From Fictibacillus nanhaiensis (GTDB taxonomy: Bacteria; Bacillota; Bacilli; Bacillales; Fictibacillaceae): a stretch of 64,000 nt of DNA. Below, in pieces: positions 27,601 through 36,546 of the stretch (its first letter is position 1; each line of letters opens with the position of its first letter). The notes beneath the pieces are model-generated. The model was given only the letters and a program-made list of their open reading frames with translations, had not been told where the DNA came from and searched no databases. A program made the position numbers and the translations under genes. The DNA lies in assembly GCA_016401345.1 (NCBI GenBank), contig JAEACG010000001.1, forward strand, positions 372,001 through 436,000. Direction: 5' to 3'.

Positions 27601-28241
27601 CTTGCAATGGAATCTTGGATTTTGAGAGGCTCTACTTGACCTTCTAATTCGTGTAGTATATCTTCTACACGATTCAGGTTTTCTTGTGTTTCAGTGAGTT
27701 TCGCCTCCGCTTTTTGCTTTCGGGTCTTGTACTTTAAAACACCTGCAGCTTCTTCAAAGATCTTTCTGCGCTCATCAGATTTGCTGCTTAATATTTCTTC
27801 TACCCGACCTTGTCCGATTATAGAGAATGCTTCTCGTCCAAGTCCAGAATCCATAAACAGCTCTACTATATCTTTTAAACGACACTGTTGTTTATTGATT
27901 AAGTATTCACTGTCTCCTGAACGATACACTCTTCGCGTGATCGATATTTCATTGTAATCAAGCGGCAGATGCTGATCCTCGTTATCTAACGTAAGTGTAA
28001 CTTCAGCCACATTTAATGGTTTACGGTTATCACTACCTGCGAAGATGATATCTTCCATCTTAGAGCCGCGCAAAGACTTCGCTGACTGTTCACCCAGCAC
28101 CCAGCGTACAGCATCTGAGATGTTGCTTTTACCACTACCGTTCGGGCCAACAACTGCTGTGACCCCTTGTACAAATTCAACTTGTATCCGCTCTGCAAAT
28201 GATTTAAATCCTGCTACATCAATTCGTTTGAGGAACATCAT
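24672..28241 (-). CDS. smc: SMC, chromosome condensation and segregation ATPase
   Basis: Forms the condensin ring with ScpA and ScpB. Walker A GPNGSGKSNISDA is near residue 33, with two long coiled coils (about 165-500 and 670-1010). The hinge lies between them (LLSVPSEVETAIETALGA... SPGGSMSGGS), and the C-terminal signature LLSGGERALTAIAL is followed by Walker B FCILDEVEAALDD. The length is 1189 aa. Two ATG codons in tandem can start it; the second (28238) matches the family N-terminus MFLKR. Its normal upstream neighbour rnc is separated by a convergent gene, so smc uses its own promoter. Confidence 0.98.
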   Translation of the reverse strand: MMFLKRIDVAGFKSFAERIQVEFVQGVTAVVGPNGSGKSNISDAVRWVLGEQSAKSLRGSKMEDIIFAGSDNRKPLNVAEVTLTLDNEDQHLPLDYNEISITRRVYRSGDSEYLINKQQCRLKDIVELFMDSGLGREAFSIIGQGRVEEILSSKSDERRKIFEEAAGVLKYKTRKQKAEAKLTETQENLNRVEDILHELEGQVEPLKIQDSIARDYLEKKEELEVVETAVLVQEIEELHVRWEKQKELVAELQQQEAILSAKVKQGETKIERARLDMQAMDESIDELQNALLLASETLEKLEGKKEVLKERKKNYDQNKTALLEQIQLYKVKKEELGKQLSVEKDSLRDKEKQLKSIKKQVKDEEGRLSVLEMDVEAELEKLKSDYFERLNEQTTIKNEIRYLEDQARQQSSKSTRLDEENTKYLDQRERLKETRRNAEAAYQAAETQLKTKQEEYQTLKSEISIEDQETRTLQDKLYQAYQFIQQFKSKKEMLESMQDEYAGFMQGVKEVLKAKDTKLTGIEGAVAELLSVPSEVETAIETALGASMQHIVVDHEQNAMKAIQYLKQTRAGRATFLPLNVIKPRQISSADAHQASSIESFVGIAANLVTFDAKYQNIVGNLLGNIIIAKDLAGANKIAKQVNYRYRIVTLEGDVVSPGGSMSGGSLKQKSNSLLSRQREIDSLTDKVGTMEKQTLQLEEKVNELRSKVTKKKEILESLQTEGELLREQEQELKASLREVEMEEKSLNDRLQLYDREKNSYESERSAADSRLTDLQKKLDLALKSGKELEKTIADLTEKKKSNQSSKEELREALTRLKIKAAELEQQVANQREKCLRIQEDFHEVEVKSKETEEDYWLLEEEMNSSSSGEDSLDEQIQQRRHEKNNALKLIAERRKERTDSFRSIESMEIGLKEAKRQYKQLHDGLRTEEVSINRLDVELESRLTHLREEYGLSYEGAKLKHRLEIPLQDAKRKVKLIKMAIEELGAVNIGAIEEYDRVSQRFDFLTEQRNDLTEAKDTLYGVISEMDEEMKNRFEETFTSIRSHFGVIFKELFGGGRADLVLTQPDDMLLTGVDIMAQPPGKKLQQLGLLSGGERALTAIALLFAILKVRPVPFCILDEVEAALDDANVNRFAKFLRAFSKETQFIVVTHRKGTMEEADVLYGVTMQESGVSKLVSVRLEETKELVTS

Positions 28242-28344
28242 TAAATCCCCCTTTACTTCTCACATTATGCTTTCCCGTAACTATAATTTCGGGCGCTCTA
28301 TTTTTAAATGGCGTATGTATTGTATTCTTTAACCTTTATATTTT

Positions 28345-28373
28345 ATCATAGATTCACTCATCCATAGTCACAA
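28345..28373 (-). promoter_or_regulatory. Sigma-A promoter of smc-ftsY
   Basis: TTGTGA (28368-28373), 17 bp, TATGAT (28345-28350) on the minus strand, about 100 bp before smc. Its -35 overlaps that of the divergent promoter for the UPF0435 gene. Confidence 0.65.
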
Positions 28374-28393
28374 AGATTACAGTGTGCTAAAAT
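28365..28393 (+). promoter_or_regulatory. Extended -10 promoter of the UPF0435 gene
   Basis: TGTGC-TAAAAT (-10 at 28388-28393) with a weak TAGTCA -35 at 28365-28370, spacing 17 bp. It is oriented away from smc. Confidence 0.5.
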
Positions 28394-28469
28394 GAAATGT
28401 GTTTGGACTTAATATATGCATTTTAGTAAAATCTCACATGAAGATATGTGGATAAAAAAGGAGCCCACC

Positions 28470-28694
28470 ATGGACTTGACGACTCAAAATCATGAGAACT
28501 TATCATTTATGATCGAAGGATTAAAAAAGAAACTGCAACTAGTTAACAGCGGCCTCATCCAACCAGAAGACTATGAACTCTCAAAGTACGAAGACATTAA
28601 AGAACTTTATGATATGGTCATGAAGATGCCATCTTTCAGCATTCGGGACATGGAAGGCATCGTTGAAGAACTCGCTTCCCTTAAAACAAAGTAA
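28470..28694 (+). CDS. UPF0435 (DUF1128, YfkK-like) protein
   Basis: A 74-aa plus-strand gene between smc and rnc. ATG at 28470 has AAAAAAGGAG upstream; the longer open frame from 28416 lacks such a site. The protein has HENLSFMIEGLKKKLQLVN, the YEDIKELYDMVMKMPSFS core and GIVEELASL, the pattern of UPF0435/DUF1128 proteins such as B. subtilis YfkK. The family has no established function. In B. subtilis rnc and smc are adjacent and yfkK lies elsewhere, so this is a relocation or duplication. It has its own promoter and terminator. Confidence 0.85.
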   Translation: MDLTTQNHENLSFMIEGLKKKLQLVNSGLIQPEDYELSKYEDIKELYDMVMKMPSFSIRDMEGIVEELASLKTK

Positions 28695-28700
28695 CAGAAA

Positions 28701-28744
28701 CCCCCTCACACGGCTTATCGCCTAATGTTAAGGGGGTTTTTTGT
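28701..28744 (+). terminator. Terminator of the UPF0435 gene (also abuts rnc end)
   Basis: The ACCCCCT / AGGGGGT arms with a long loop are followed by TTTTTTG on the plus strand. The hairpin ends at the rnc stop codon and could also slow transcription from rnc. Confidence 0.75.
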
Positions 28745-29530
28745 TTAGCTCTTTTTAGAAACTCTCTCTATCGCTTCTTGTGCCGCATGCTGTTCAGCTT
28801 CTTTTTTGGATCTTCCATACCCGATTCCGAAACTCGCTTCATTCAATCTTACCTCAGACACAAACTCTCGATTATGTGCTGGTCCTTTTTCTTGAATGAT
28901 ACGATAGTCGATATGACCTAACCCTTCACGCTGAACGTATTCTTGTAACTGACTTTTAAAATCCATCACATGAGAAAAAGCACCTTCGTTTATTCGTGGT
29001 ACCACATACTGATTTAAAAACTCTTTTACCTTTTCGAGTCCTTGATCTAGATATAGCGCTCCAATAAATGCTTCAAAAACATCTGCTAAAAGGGCTGGTC
29101 TTGATCTTCCTCCAGTATTTTCTTCACCTTTTCCCAATAAAACAAACTCACCAAAGTGTAAGTCGTTTGCAAAAAGAACTAATGATGGCTCACATACGAT
29201 AGCTGCTCTAAGTTTCGTAAGCTCACCTTCACTCATATTTGCAAATTTGCTGTATAAATATTGAGATATGGTCAATTCAAGAACGGCATCACCTAGAAAT
29301 TCAAGTCTTTCATTATCCTCAAACGTTCTTCCTCGATGCTCATTCACATATGATGAATGCGTAAATGCCTGAGCTAACAATTTTTCATTCTGAAACTTAA
29401 TGTTTAAACGCTCTTGTATCGGGGCTACTTTTTGAATGCGCACCTTATCATCCATGCCCTTTTTGGAAGCAGATTTAAACCGATTTTTCACTGTTTTCTT
29501 TTGAGTTGAATGTTGTTTTGAACCTTTCAT
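28745..29530 (-). CDS. rnc: RNase III
   Basis: Double-strand-specific RNase processing rRNA and scRNA. The catalytic signature [14 protein letters not shown] is at about residue 72 and the second acidic motif [14 protein letters not shown] near 147. A C-terminal dsRNA-binding domain ends in [18 protein letters not shown]. At 261 aa it has a slightly longer basic N-terminal tail than B. subtilis RncS. GGAGG lies six bases before the ATG. Confidence 0.97.
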   Translation of the reverse strand: MKGSKQHSTQKKTVKNRFKSASKKGMDDKVRIQKVAPIQERLNIKFQNEKLLAQAFTHSSYVNEHRGRTFEDNERLEFLGDAVLELTISQYLYSKFANMSEGELTKLRAAIVCEPSLVLFANDLHFGEFVLLGKGEENTGGRSRPALLADVFEAFIGALYLDQGLEKVKEFLNQYVVPRINEGAFSHVMDFKSQLQEYVQREGLGHIDYRIIQEKGPAHNREFVSEVRLNEASFGIGYGRSKKEAEQHAAQEAIERVSKKS

Positions 29531-29598
29531 AAACTTCCTCCAAAAATCTCGTAAAAGGGCTATTTTGCTGTTAATTTTTTTCCTGTTAAAAAGGGAAG

Positions 29599-29626
29599 AA
29601 AGCCCCGCTATTTTGCACGGGACTTT
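29599..29626 (-). terminator. Terminator after acpP
   Basis: The stem AAAGTCCCG / CGGGGCTTT on the minus strand (one G-U pair, ten-base loop) is followed by a pyrimidine-rich tract, 13 bp after the acpP stop. Confidence 0.75.
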
Positions 29627-29639
29627 ATCCGTCTTACAC

Positions 29640-29873
29640 TTATTGTTTGCTGTTTATGTAATTTACAACGTCACCAACAGTTGCAATCTTCTCAGCATCT
29701 TCGTCAGAAATTTCTAGTTCGAACTCATCTTCAAGTTCCATTACTAGTTCAACTACATCAAGAGAGTCAGCACCTAGATCTTCTTTAAAGGAAGCTTCAG
29801 GCTTAACCTCAGATGCATCAACACCTAAACGGTCCACAACAATCTTTGAAACTCTATCTAAAACATCTGCCAT
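29640..29873 (-). CDS. acpP: Acyl carrier protein
   Basis: Carries growing acyl chains in type II fatty acid synthesis. The 77-aa acidic protein has the phosphopantetheine attachment Ser in [18 protein letters not shown] (about residue 37). A GTG at 29885 is in frame but lies inside the AAAGGAGGTGA ribosome-binding site; ATG at 29871-29873 is eight bases further on. A repeat element separates it from fabG, unlike the tight spacing in B. subtilis. Confidence 0.98.
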   Translation of the reverse strand: MADVLDRVSKIVVDRLGVDASEVKPEASFKEDLGADSLDVVELVMELEDEFELEISDEDAEKIATVGDVVNYINSKQ

Positions 29874-29989
29874 TTTGTGTGTCACCTCCTTTCAATAGTA
29901 TATTCTTTTTCCCATTAAAAAACTAGAGGGATTTATAGTCATTAAAGGTTCTTTTCTTATGATTTCAACTTTTGATGTACTTCCAAAAA

Positions 29990-30138
29990 GGCATCATTGA
30001 AAAGTTGATTGTAGTGTAAGGTGCGAAAGCCCTGGCTATCAGCGGGACAGGTGAGACACCTAAGGGCGAAATGCCCCTAGATACCTCACCGCACTCCCCT
30101 GAAAGCGAGCACCTGAATCGGAAATCAACCACTTCAAG
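29990..30138 (-). repeat. Palindromic intergenic element, copy 3 (inside the fab operon)
   Basis: Lies in the 299 bp spacer between acpP and fabG, where I see no gene. It begins GGCATCATTGAAAAGTTGATT, as copy 1 does. It continues AAGGTGCGAAAGCCC, GCGGGACAGGTGAG and GAAAGCGAGCACCTG, and ends GGAAATCAACCACTTCAAG. The inner arms GGTGAGAC..CTAAGGGCG / CGAAATGCCCCTAG..CTCACC can form a long hairpin. As it interrupts an operon, its RNA would be in the fab transcript. Confidence 0.85.
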
Positions 30139-30171
30139 TTCGAAAACAGCCTCATTTAAAGTTTATGTTTA

Positions 30172-30912
30172 CTACATCACCATTCCGCCGTCGACATGGA
30201 GTGTTTGGCCAGTGATATATGAACTTGCATCACTCGCTAAGAAAGCTGCTGCCGATGCGATATCATCAGGCTGTCCAAAACGCGCAAGTGGAATGTTTCG
30301 AAGCATTTCAGACTTGATTCCTTCTTCTAGTTTACCCGTCATATCCGTCTCGATAAAACCGGGTGCAATCGCATTAACCGTGATTCCTCTTGAAGATAGT
30401 TCTTTTGCAGCTGTTTTTGTTAGCCCGATCACGCCTGCTTTTGCAGCTACATAGTTAGCTTGGCCAGCATTACCAGATACACCAACGATTGAAGCAATAT
30501 TAATAATGCGACCTTTTCTTTGTTTCATCATCTGTCTTGTAACAGCTTTTGTAGTCAGGAATACACCTTTAAGATTTGTATTAATAACCGCATCCCAGTC
30601 TTCTTCTTTCATTCTCATCAAAAGGTTATCTCTAGTGATCCCAGCATTATTTACGAGAACGTCAAGACTTCCAAACTCTTCAACAACTGTTTTTACCATA
30701 TTCGTCACATCTTCTGACGAGGAGATATCCGCTTTAATGGCAAAAGCAGTCCCTCCGTTTTCTTTTATCTCATTCACGACTTCATTAGCCTTAGCTTCAC
30801 TACCAGAATAATTCACCGCTACTTTAGCGCCGTTTCTTGCAAAATACAAAGCGATCGCTCGTCCAATTCCACGAGATGCACCTGTAACTAAAACTGATTT
30901 TTCATTAAGCAT
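30172..30912 (-). CDS. fabG: FabG, 3-oxoacyl-ACP reductase
   Basis: NADPH-dependent reduction of beta-ketoacyl-ACP. Short-chain dehydrogenase fold: cofactor motif [13 protein letters not shown] at the N-terminus, NNAGIT near residue 88, catalytic Ser in ASIVGVSG, and Tyr-Lys in [10 protein letters not shown] near residue 150. Length 246 aa. It overlaps fabD by 8 bp. Confidence 0.98.
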   Translation of the reverse strand: MLNEKSVLVTGASRGIGRAIALYFARNGAKVAVNYSGSEAKANEVVNEIKENGGTAFAIKADISSSEDVTNMVKTVVEEFGSLDVLVNNAGITRDNLLMRMKEEDWDAVINTNLKGVFLTTKAVTRQMMKQRKGRIINIASIVGVSGNAGQANYVAAKAGVIGLTKTAAKELSSRGITVNAIAPGFIETDMTGKLEEGIKSEMLRNIPLARFGQPDDIASAAAFLASDASSYITGQTLHVDGGMVM

Positions 30913-31855
30913 CGACAGACTCTCCTTTTAGTTTCTCAACGGCCATGTTAATCGTTTCCAGATCACTTACAGCGATTACGTTAGCTCTTCGATTTACCTT
31001 TTTAACTAATCCTGAGAGTACTTTTCCAGGTCCGATCTCTACAAACGTATCAACACCTAAATCCATTAACTCACGAACCGTCTCTTCCCAACGAACTGGT
31101 GAATACAGCTGTTCGATCAACTTTCCTTTAATTTCATCACTATCGGTAATAGCTTTCGCCGTTACGTTAGCGATTACAGGTGTTTTTGCTTCATTTATCA
31201 CAATTTGATTTAAAATTTCGTTGTACTTCTCCGCAGCAGGTTTCATGAGGGAGGAATGAAACGGTCCACTCACCTGAAGTGGAATCACTTTTGCTCCTTC
31301 TTCTTTAGCAAGAGCACTAGCTTTTTCAACTCCGCCTACGGTTCCAGAAATAACGATCTGCCCGGGACAATTAAGATTTGCAACTTGCACGCTCTCTTCA
31401 CTGTTAGAAACTTCTGTAGTTATCGCTTCTAATCGTTCTTGATTAAATCCAATCACAGCAGCCATCGTCCCTACACCTGCAGGAACAGCTTCTTCCATGA
31501 GCAACCCTCTATTTCTAACGGCGTAAACAGCATCTTCAAAAGAAAGGCTGCCCGCTGCAACAAGTGCAGAGTACTCACCAAGACTATGCCCAGCCACATA
31601 ATCCGCTTGAATTCCACGCTCTTTTAACAGTTCGAGAACAGCTGTTGAAACCGTTAATAACGCCGGCTGTGTATTTTCTGTTCTTTTGAGGACATCTTCT
31701 GGTCCTTCAAAAATTATATCTGAAAGCTTTATAGAAAGTTTTTCATCAGCTTTGTCAAAAATAGCTTTTGCTGATGCCTCCTGAGATACTAGCTCTTTAC
31801 CCATTCCTACTACTTGAGAGCCTTGTCCTGGAAAAAGAAAAGCGATTTTCCCCAT
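30905..31855 (-). CDS. fabD: FabD, malonyl-CoA:ACP transacylase
   Basis: Loads malonyl groups onto ACP. The oxyanion motif [12 protein letters not shown] is N-terminal. The catalytic Ser is in [12 protein letters not shown] (about residue 92) and the His in GPFHSSLM (about residue 199). Length 316 aa. It lies 3 bp after plsX and overlaps fabG, so all three are co-translated from the FapR-controlled transcript. Confidence 0.98.
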   Translation of the reverse strand: MGKIAFLFPGQGSQVVGMGKELVSQEASAKAIFDKADEKLSIKLSDIIFEGPEDVLKRTENTQPALLTVSTAVLELLKERGIQADYVAGHSLGEYSALVAAGSLSFEDAVYAVRNRGLLMEEAVPAGVGTMAAVIGFNQERLEAITTEVSNSEESVQVANLNCPGQIVISGTVGGVEKASALAKEEGAKVIPLQVSGPFHSSLMKPAAEKYNEILNQIVINEAKTPVIANVTAKAITDSDEIKGKLIEQLYSPVRWEETVRELMDLGVDTFVEIGPGKVLSGLVKKVNRRANVIAVSDLETINMAVEKLKGESVDA

Positions 31856-31858
31856 TTC

Positions 31859-32857
31859 TTACTCCTCCTTGTTATCTTGGGATTGTACATGATTTTGAAT
31901 CGTAGGTACCACATTTTTCTCTATCATGCTTTTTGTTTGTCTGATTGCATTCAACATCGCATTGGCATTTGATGAACCATGTGCTTTGATCACAGGTGCT
32001 GCTAGTCCGAACAAACCAGCCCCACCATACTCTGTATAGTCAAGTTTATCTTTAATGCCTCTCAATTTAGGTTTTAATACCCCAGCTGCAAGTTTAGAAG
32101 TTAAACTTGATGTTAGCTGTTCTTTAATCATTGAAAACATGCTCATAGCTGTACCTTCAATAGATTTAAGAACGAGGTTTCCTGCAAAACCATCACATAC
32201 TACTACGTCGGCGGCACCCATTAAGAGATCTCTCGCTTCAACATTACCTACAAAATTAATATCAGCTTCCTGTAAGAGTGGAAATGCAGCCTTAGTAAGA
32301 GCGTTTCCTTTTTCACTTTCTGTTCCAACGTTTAACAATCCTACACGCGGCTTTTCAACACCTCGAACTTCTCTCCAATACACAGAGCCCATCAATGCAT
32401 ATTGTAAAAGGTGTTCTGGCTTCGCATCCATATTGGCACCTACATCTAAAAACAAAAATCCGTCGCCGTTCAAAGTTGGAAGTGTCGGAGCAAGTGCTGG
32501 ACGATCAATACCTTTAATACGGCCAACATAAAACAAGCCACTAGCCATCAATGCACCCGTGTTACCCGCTGAAATATAGGCATCCGCTTTTCCTGATTTC
32601 ACTTCATTCGCCGCGATTACCATCGAGGCATTCTTTTTACGGCGAACAGCTCGAACTGGCTCTTCTGATGTTTCAATCACTTCATCGGTATGAATGATCG
32701 TAAACGCGTGCTTTTCAGGCAAATGTTTCAAGATCTGATCCTGATCTCCAACTAATGTAATTGAAAGCTCTGGATATTGCTCTTTAGCTAGCATTGCACC
32801 TTTAACGATTTCTTCTGGTGCATTGTCGCCACCCATTGCATCTATTGCGATATTCAT
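31859..32857 (-). CDS. plsX: PlsX, acyl-ACP:phosphate acyltransferase
   Basis: Makes acyl-phosphate from acyl-ACP for PlsY, linking fatty acid and phospholipid synthesis. It starts [34 protein letters not shown] and [14 protein letters not shown] are also conserved. At 332 aa it is of normal size. It is directly after fapR (6 bp). Confidence 0.98.
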   Translation of the reverse strand: MNIAIDAMGGDNAPEEIVKGAMLAKEQYPELSITLVGDQDQILKHLPEKHAFTIIHTDEVIETSEEPVRAVRRKKNASMVIAANEVKSGKADAYISAGNTGALMASGLFYVGRIKGIDRPALAPTLPTLNGDGFLFLDVGANMDAKPEHLLQYALMGSVYWREVRGVEKPRVGLLNVGTESEKGNALTKAAFPLLQEADINFVGNVEARDLLMGAADVVVCDGFAGNLVLKSIEGTAMSMFSMIKEQLTSSLTSKLAAGVLKPKLRGIKDKLDYTEYGGAGLFGLAAPVIKAHGSSNANAMLNAIRQTKSMIEKNVVPTIQNHVQSQDNKEE

Positions 32858-32863
32858 GTTGAT

Positions 32864-33436
32864 TTAACTTCCTTCCTTTGGATCTTGTGCAGATCTATAC
32901 ATTGTAAATTCACCTTTGAAGACAGGCTCATTCTCTACATAACTGTTAACATCTACTATGGTTCTCTCTTGACTCGTCTCTATTACTTTGGCTTTTGCAA
33001 CCACTCTCTCACCTACTCGAACAGGACGAGAAAACCGAATATTAGCTTTTGCAGTTAAAGCCAGTTCATCATTTATAATCGCCACCGCCAGAGAGTTCGC
33101 CTGAGCAAAAACGTGATGACCTCTTGCGATCTTATTACGAGAAAAAACATGTTCTTCTTTTATGTCTAATATAGAAATAGCTGATTCATCTAACTGAAGG
33201 TCAATGATTTCTCCGATGACCTCTTCAAGCGGCAGTGCTTTTACATCATCCAGTTTTGTTTCAGCCACAGACTTTATTCTTTCCCTAAGCTCTGGAATGG
33301 AAAGTTCCAAACGGTCAAGCCTGATCGTCTGAACGCTGACACTGAACTTTTCTGCCAATTCTTCATCTGTTATAAAAGGGGTTGATTTAATCGTTTCCCT
33401 TAACAGCTCTTGTCTCTCTTTTTTTGATTTTTTCAT
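32864..33436 (-). CDS. fapR: FapR, malonyl-CoA-responsive repressor of lipid synthesis
   Basis: Represses fab and pls genes until malonyl-CoA binds. N-terminal DeoR-like helix-turn-helix ([22 protein letters not shown] at about residues 20-41); C-terminal hot-dog domain (about 90-185) that binds malonyl-CoA, with [17 protein letters not shown] visible. Length 190 aa. It is first in fapR-plsX-fabD-fabG-(acpP) and appears autoregulated through an operator in its own promoter. Confidence 0.98.
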   Translation of the reverse strand: MKKSKKERQELLRETIKSTPFITDEELAEKFSVSVQTIRLDRLELSIPELRERIKSVAETKLDDVKALPLEEVIGEIIDLQLDESAISILDIKEEHVFSRNKIARGHHVFAQANSLAVAIINDELALTAKANIRFSRPVRVGERVVAKAKVIETSQERTIVDVNSYVENEPVFKGEFTMYRSAQDPKEGS

Positions 33437-33509
33437 AGTTTCTTCCTTCTTCCATACAAAGGTCTCATATATGAGAAAGATAGTGAGTGAAGATGCAGTG
33501 CGTAGAAAA

Positions 33510-33537
33510 GCAGGTAACGCTATTACAGCGTACCTGC
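33510..33537 (-). terminator. Terminator-like hairpin in the fapR leader
   Basis: GCAGGTA-CGCT / AGCGTTACCTGC on the minus strand (11 bp with one bulge) is followed by TTTTCTA. It lies downstream of the fapR promoter and upstream of the gene, so it could attenuate fapR or stop readthrough from recG. Confidence 0.6.
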
Positions 33538-33555
33538 CAATTTATCTTTCTGCTA

Positions 33556-33572
33556 TTAAGAGCTGGTACTAA
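33556..33572 (-). promoter_or_regulatory. FapR operator
   Basis: TTAGTACCAGCTCTTAA on the minus strand matches the FapR consensus TTAGTACCTRNTACTAA in 14 of 17 positions, with a perfect left half. It lies at the transcription start of the fapR promoter, where a bound repressor would block initiation. Confidence 0.8.
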
Positions 33573-33576
33573 TAGT

Positions 33577-33605
33577 AGTATATAGTATCAATACACTTCT
33601 TTCAA
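33577..33605 (-). promoter_or_regulatory. Sigma-A promoter of the fapR operon
   Basis: TTGAAA (33600-33605), 17 bp, TATACT (33577-33582) on the minus strand, directly after the recG stop codon and just upstream of the FapR operator. Confidence 0.8.
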
Positions 33606-33607
33606 GA

Positions 33608-35644
33608 TTAATCTAGTCTTTCTTTATCGAGGACACCTTGTCTTGTTAAAACTTCTCGGATCGATCGATATGTTTCATCTTTCCAAAACTCTTCTGATTG
33701 AACAAGTCTAGCCGCATCATTTCTAGCTGTTTCTAAAATTCGATAATCATGCACGAGGTCCGCTACTTTAAAGTTCGGAACACCACTTTGCTTATTTCCG
33801 AAAAAATCACCTGGCCCACGAAGCTCGAGGTCTTTTTCTGAAAGCTCGAACCCATTAGTCGTCTCTGTCATAATCCTCATCCGTTCTTGACCTTCTTCAG
33901 ATTTCGGATCTGCGATGAGTACACAATAGGATTGTTCGCTGCCACGACCTACTCGCCCTCTTAACTGATGAAGTTGAGAAAGTCCGAATCTTTCAGCGTC
34001 ATATATAACCATGATGGTAGCGTTCGGAACATTTACACCGACCTCTACAACCGTCGTAGACACAAGGATTTGGCAAACATTCGCTGCAAACTTTCTCATC
34101 ACTTCATCTTTTTCAGTCGAATGCAGTCTTCCGTGCATCAGACCTACTTGATAATTATGAAAGTAAGCACTTAGCTGAGCATGAACGTCTATAGCATTCT
34201 GCACATCTATCTTTTCTGATTCTTCGATTAATGGACAGATAACATAAGCTTGTCTGCCAGACTCAATCTCTTTTTTTATAAAATCAAGAACACGGTTTAG
34301 CATACCGTGTTTTGCCCAATGTGTGATGATCGGTTTTCTTCCTGCAGGCATTACATCGATCGTAGAAACATCCATGTCACCAAACGCCGATATCGCAAGT
34401 GTTCGAGGAATAGGAGTCGCCGTCATAAAGAGAACATCCGGACTCTCACCTTTTTCCCTTAGCACTCTTCTTTGGTTAACACCAAACCGGTGCTGCTCGT
34501 CTGTGATCACTAGACCGAGACTATGAAAGTTCACTTCTTCTTGGATGAGGGCGTGTGTACCAACCATAATCTGAATCTCGCCTTGCTGTAAAAGCGCTAA
34601 TGTTTCCCTACGCATTTTCCCTTTAACAGAAGAAGTTAAAAGAGCTACCTTTATTCCGAACGGAGCAAAAAGCTCTTTTAACGATTGAAAATGCTGTTCA
34701 GCAAGGATCTCTGTAGGTACCATCAACGCCCCTTGCCTGTTAGCCGTAACCGCGGCATATAAAGCTACAGCTGCAACTACTGTTTTACCAGAGCCTACAT
34801 CACCTTGAAGCAACCTGTTCATTCGGCTTGAACCTGATAGATCTCTTAATATTTCTTCTACTACCCTCTGCTGTGCTTCCGTTAACTGAAACGGTAAAGA
34901 ATGAATAAACGTGTCTATTTGGTTTCGATCAAACTGTAAAGCTGCTCCTTCAGATTGCTGTCTGTTCCATTTTCTAAAAATCTGCATCTTTAGTTGAAAA
35001 TACAACAACTCTTCATATGCCAGCCTTCTTCTTCCTGCTTTTAATGCTTTAAAATCTTCAGGAAAATGCATCATCCTAAGCGCTGATTCTCGATCTGGAA
35101 GTCGATATGATTCCCGAATCTCTTCAGGAAGAGGGTCCTCGATCCCACCAGAAAACTGACGAAATGCGGAATCTATAATCTTACGCATCGTTTTGCCATA
35201 CAGTGAGCCCTTTACTGAATAGACCGGTTCAATTTTATGATCGTCACTGAATGTTCCAAAATGAACATCACTAACGGTTAACGTCATTTTATTTCGATCC
35301 CATTTACCCGTCACCGTAAGCGTCTGACCTAAAGCGATCTGATTCTTAAGGAATGGGCGATTAAAGATCGTAGCTGTAATTAAGTATTTACCGATCAGCA
35401 TCCTAAAAGTTAAACGTGATTTTTTCTTCGGAAAATAACGCAGAGAAGGTTCAGAATGAACCTTCCCTTCGATCGTTGCTTTTTCATCATGTGCAATTTC
35501 CGCGAGATCTTTCTTTTGGTAATCTTCATATCGATAAGGCAGATATTCTAAAAGATCTTCCACAGAATGAATACCCATGCTAGCCAGCTCTTCAGCTTTC
35601 TTCTCTCCAATGCCATTTACTGTTGTTATGGATTGATTCAACAT
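33608..35644 (-). CDS. recG: RecG, ATP-dependent DNA helicase
   Basis: Branch-migrating helicase that remodels stalled forks. N-terminal wedge domain with OB fold (about 1-170), then helicase motifs: LQGDVGSGKTVVA (motif I, about residue 279), DEQHRFGV (motif II), MTATPIPRTLA (III), and QLRGRVGRGSEQSYC (VI). Length 678 aa. It starts 2 bp after sdaAA, suggesting co-transcription with the serine dehydratase genes. Confidence 0.98.
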   Translation of the reverse strand: MLNQSITTVNGIGEKKAEELASMGIHSVEDLLEYLPYRYEDYQKKDLAEIAHDEKATIEGKVHSEPSLRYFPKKKSRLTFRMLIGKYLITATIFNRPFLKNQIALGQTLTVTGKWDRNKMTLTVSDVHFGTFSDDHKIEPVYSVKGSLYGKTMRKIIDSAFRQFSGGIEDPLPEEIRESYRLPDRESALRMMHFPEDFKALKAGRRRLAYEELLYFQLKMQIFRKWNRQQSEGAALQFDRNQIDTFIHSLPFQLTEAQQRVVEEILRDLSGSSRMNRLLQGDVGSGKTVVAAVALYAAVTANRQGALMVPTEILAEQHFQSLKELFAPFGIKVALLTSSVKGKMRRETLALLQQGEIQIMVGTHALIQEEVNFHSLGLVITDEQHRFGVNQRRVLREKGESPDVLFMTATPIPRTLAISAFGDMDVSTIDVMPAGRKPIITHWAKHGMLNRVLDFIKKEIESGRQAYVICPLIEESEKIDVQNAIDVHAQLSAYFHNYQVGLMHGRLHSTEKDEVMRKFAANVCQILVSTTVVEVGVNVPNATIMVIYDAERFGLSQLHQLRGRVGRGSEQSYCVLIADPKSEEGQERMRIMTETTNGFELSEKDLELRGPGDFFGNKQSGVPNFKVADLVHDYRILETARNDAARLVQSEEFWKDETYRSIREVLTRQGVLDKERLD

Positions 35645-35646
35645 CT

Positions 35647-36534
35647 TTATTTCTCGTTTAGCGGGATGCCAAAGATTTTTGCTTCAAGCTCTCTTCCTGT
35701 TGGTGTAGCTGCTAAGCCTCCAAGTGCAGTTTCACGCAGTGCAGACGGCATTGAAAGACCGATCTTGTACATCGCATCGATCACTTCGTCACAAGGAATA
35801 CGGCTTACGATCCCAGCAAGTGCCATATCAGCCGCTACGATAGCATTGCTTGCACCCATCGCGTTTCGTTTCACACAAGGAACTTCTACTAATCCAGCGA
35901 CAGGATCACAAACAAGTCCTAGCATGTTCTTTAGTGCGATCGCCATCGCTTCGGCTGATTGCGAAGGTGATCCTCCTGCAAGTTCGACGATCGCCGCTGC
36001 TGCCATACCAGTAGCAGAACCCACCTCAGCTTGGCATCCACCGGCTGCTCCAGAAATTGAAGCGTTGTTTGCGACAACAAAACCAAACGCACCTGCAGCA
36101 AACAAATACTCAATCATTTGTTCTCGGGTAGGATTTAATTTTTCTTTTAACGCAAACAATGTACCAGGAACGACTCCTGCAGAACCTGCAGTAGGCGTTG
36201 CACAAATCGTACCCATTGCCGCGTTCACTTCATTCGTTGCCATGGCTTTGCTTACGGCATCAAGCATAAGTTCGCCTGATAGAGATTTACCAGATTTAAT
36301 ATACGTTTGAAGAAGCTTTCCGTCCCCTCCGGTTAGACCAGAATGTGATTTCACATCTTCTGTAATTCCGCGCATGACGGCTTCTTCCATCACTCTTAAG
36401 TTTCGATCCATGAACCCTAGAACTTCTTCTCTAGAACGCCCAGTAAGATCCATTTCTTGCTGTATCATAATCTCTGAGATCTTACAATTTTTCGACTCAG
36501 CTAATTCTATTAATTCAGCTACATTACGAAACAT
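35647..36534 (-). CDS. sdaAA: L-serine dehydratase, alpha subunit
   Basis: Iron-sulfur enzyme converting serine to pyruvate and ammonia, with SdaAB. Conserved Cys residues for the cluster are in TICATPTAGSAG, GGCQAEVG and LVCDPVAGLVEVPC. A GTG at 36543 lies in the AGGTGAG ribosome-binding site, so ATG at 36532-36534, matching the family start MFRNV, is preferred (295 aa). Confidence 0.96.
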   Translation of the reverse strand: MFRNVAELIELAESKNCKISEIMIQQEMDLTGRSREEVLGFMDRNLRVMEEAVMRGITEDVKSHSGLTGGDGKLLQTYIKSGKSLSGELMLDAVSKAMATNEVNAAMGTICATPTAGSAGVVPGTLFALKEKLNPTREQMIEYLFAAGAFGFVVANNASISGAAGGCQAEVGSATGMAAAAIVELAGGSPSQSAEAMAIALKNMLGLVCDPVAGLVEVPCVKRNAMGASNAIVAADMALAGIVSRIPCDEVIDAMYKIGLSMPSALRETALGGLAATPTGRELEAKIFGIPLNEK

Positions 36535-36546
36535 ACTTCTCACCTC

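Noticed and set aside
28416-28469. N-terminal extension of the UPF0435 gene to an ATG at 28416
   Set aside because: The extension has no ribosome-binding site and starts close to the proposed -10, whereas the ATG at 28470 follows AAAAAAGGAG and gives the family length.
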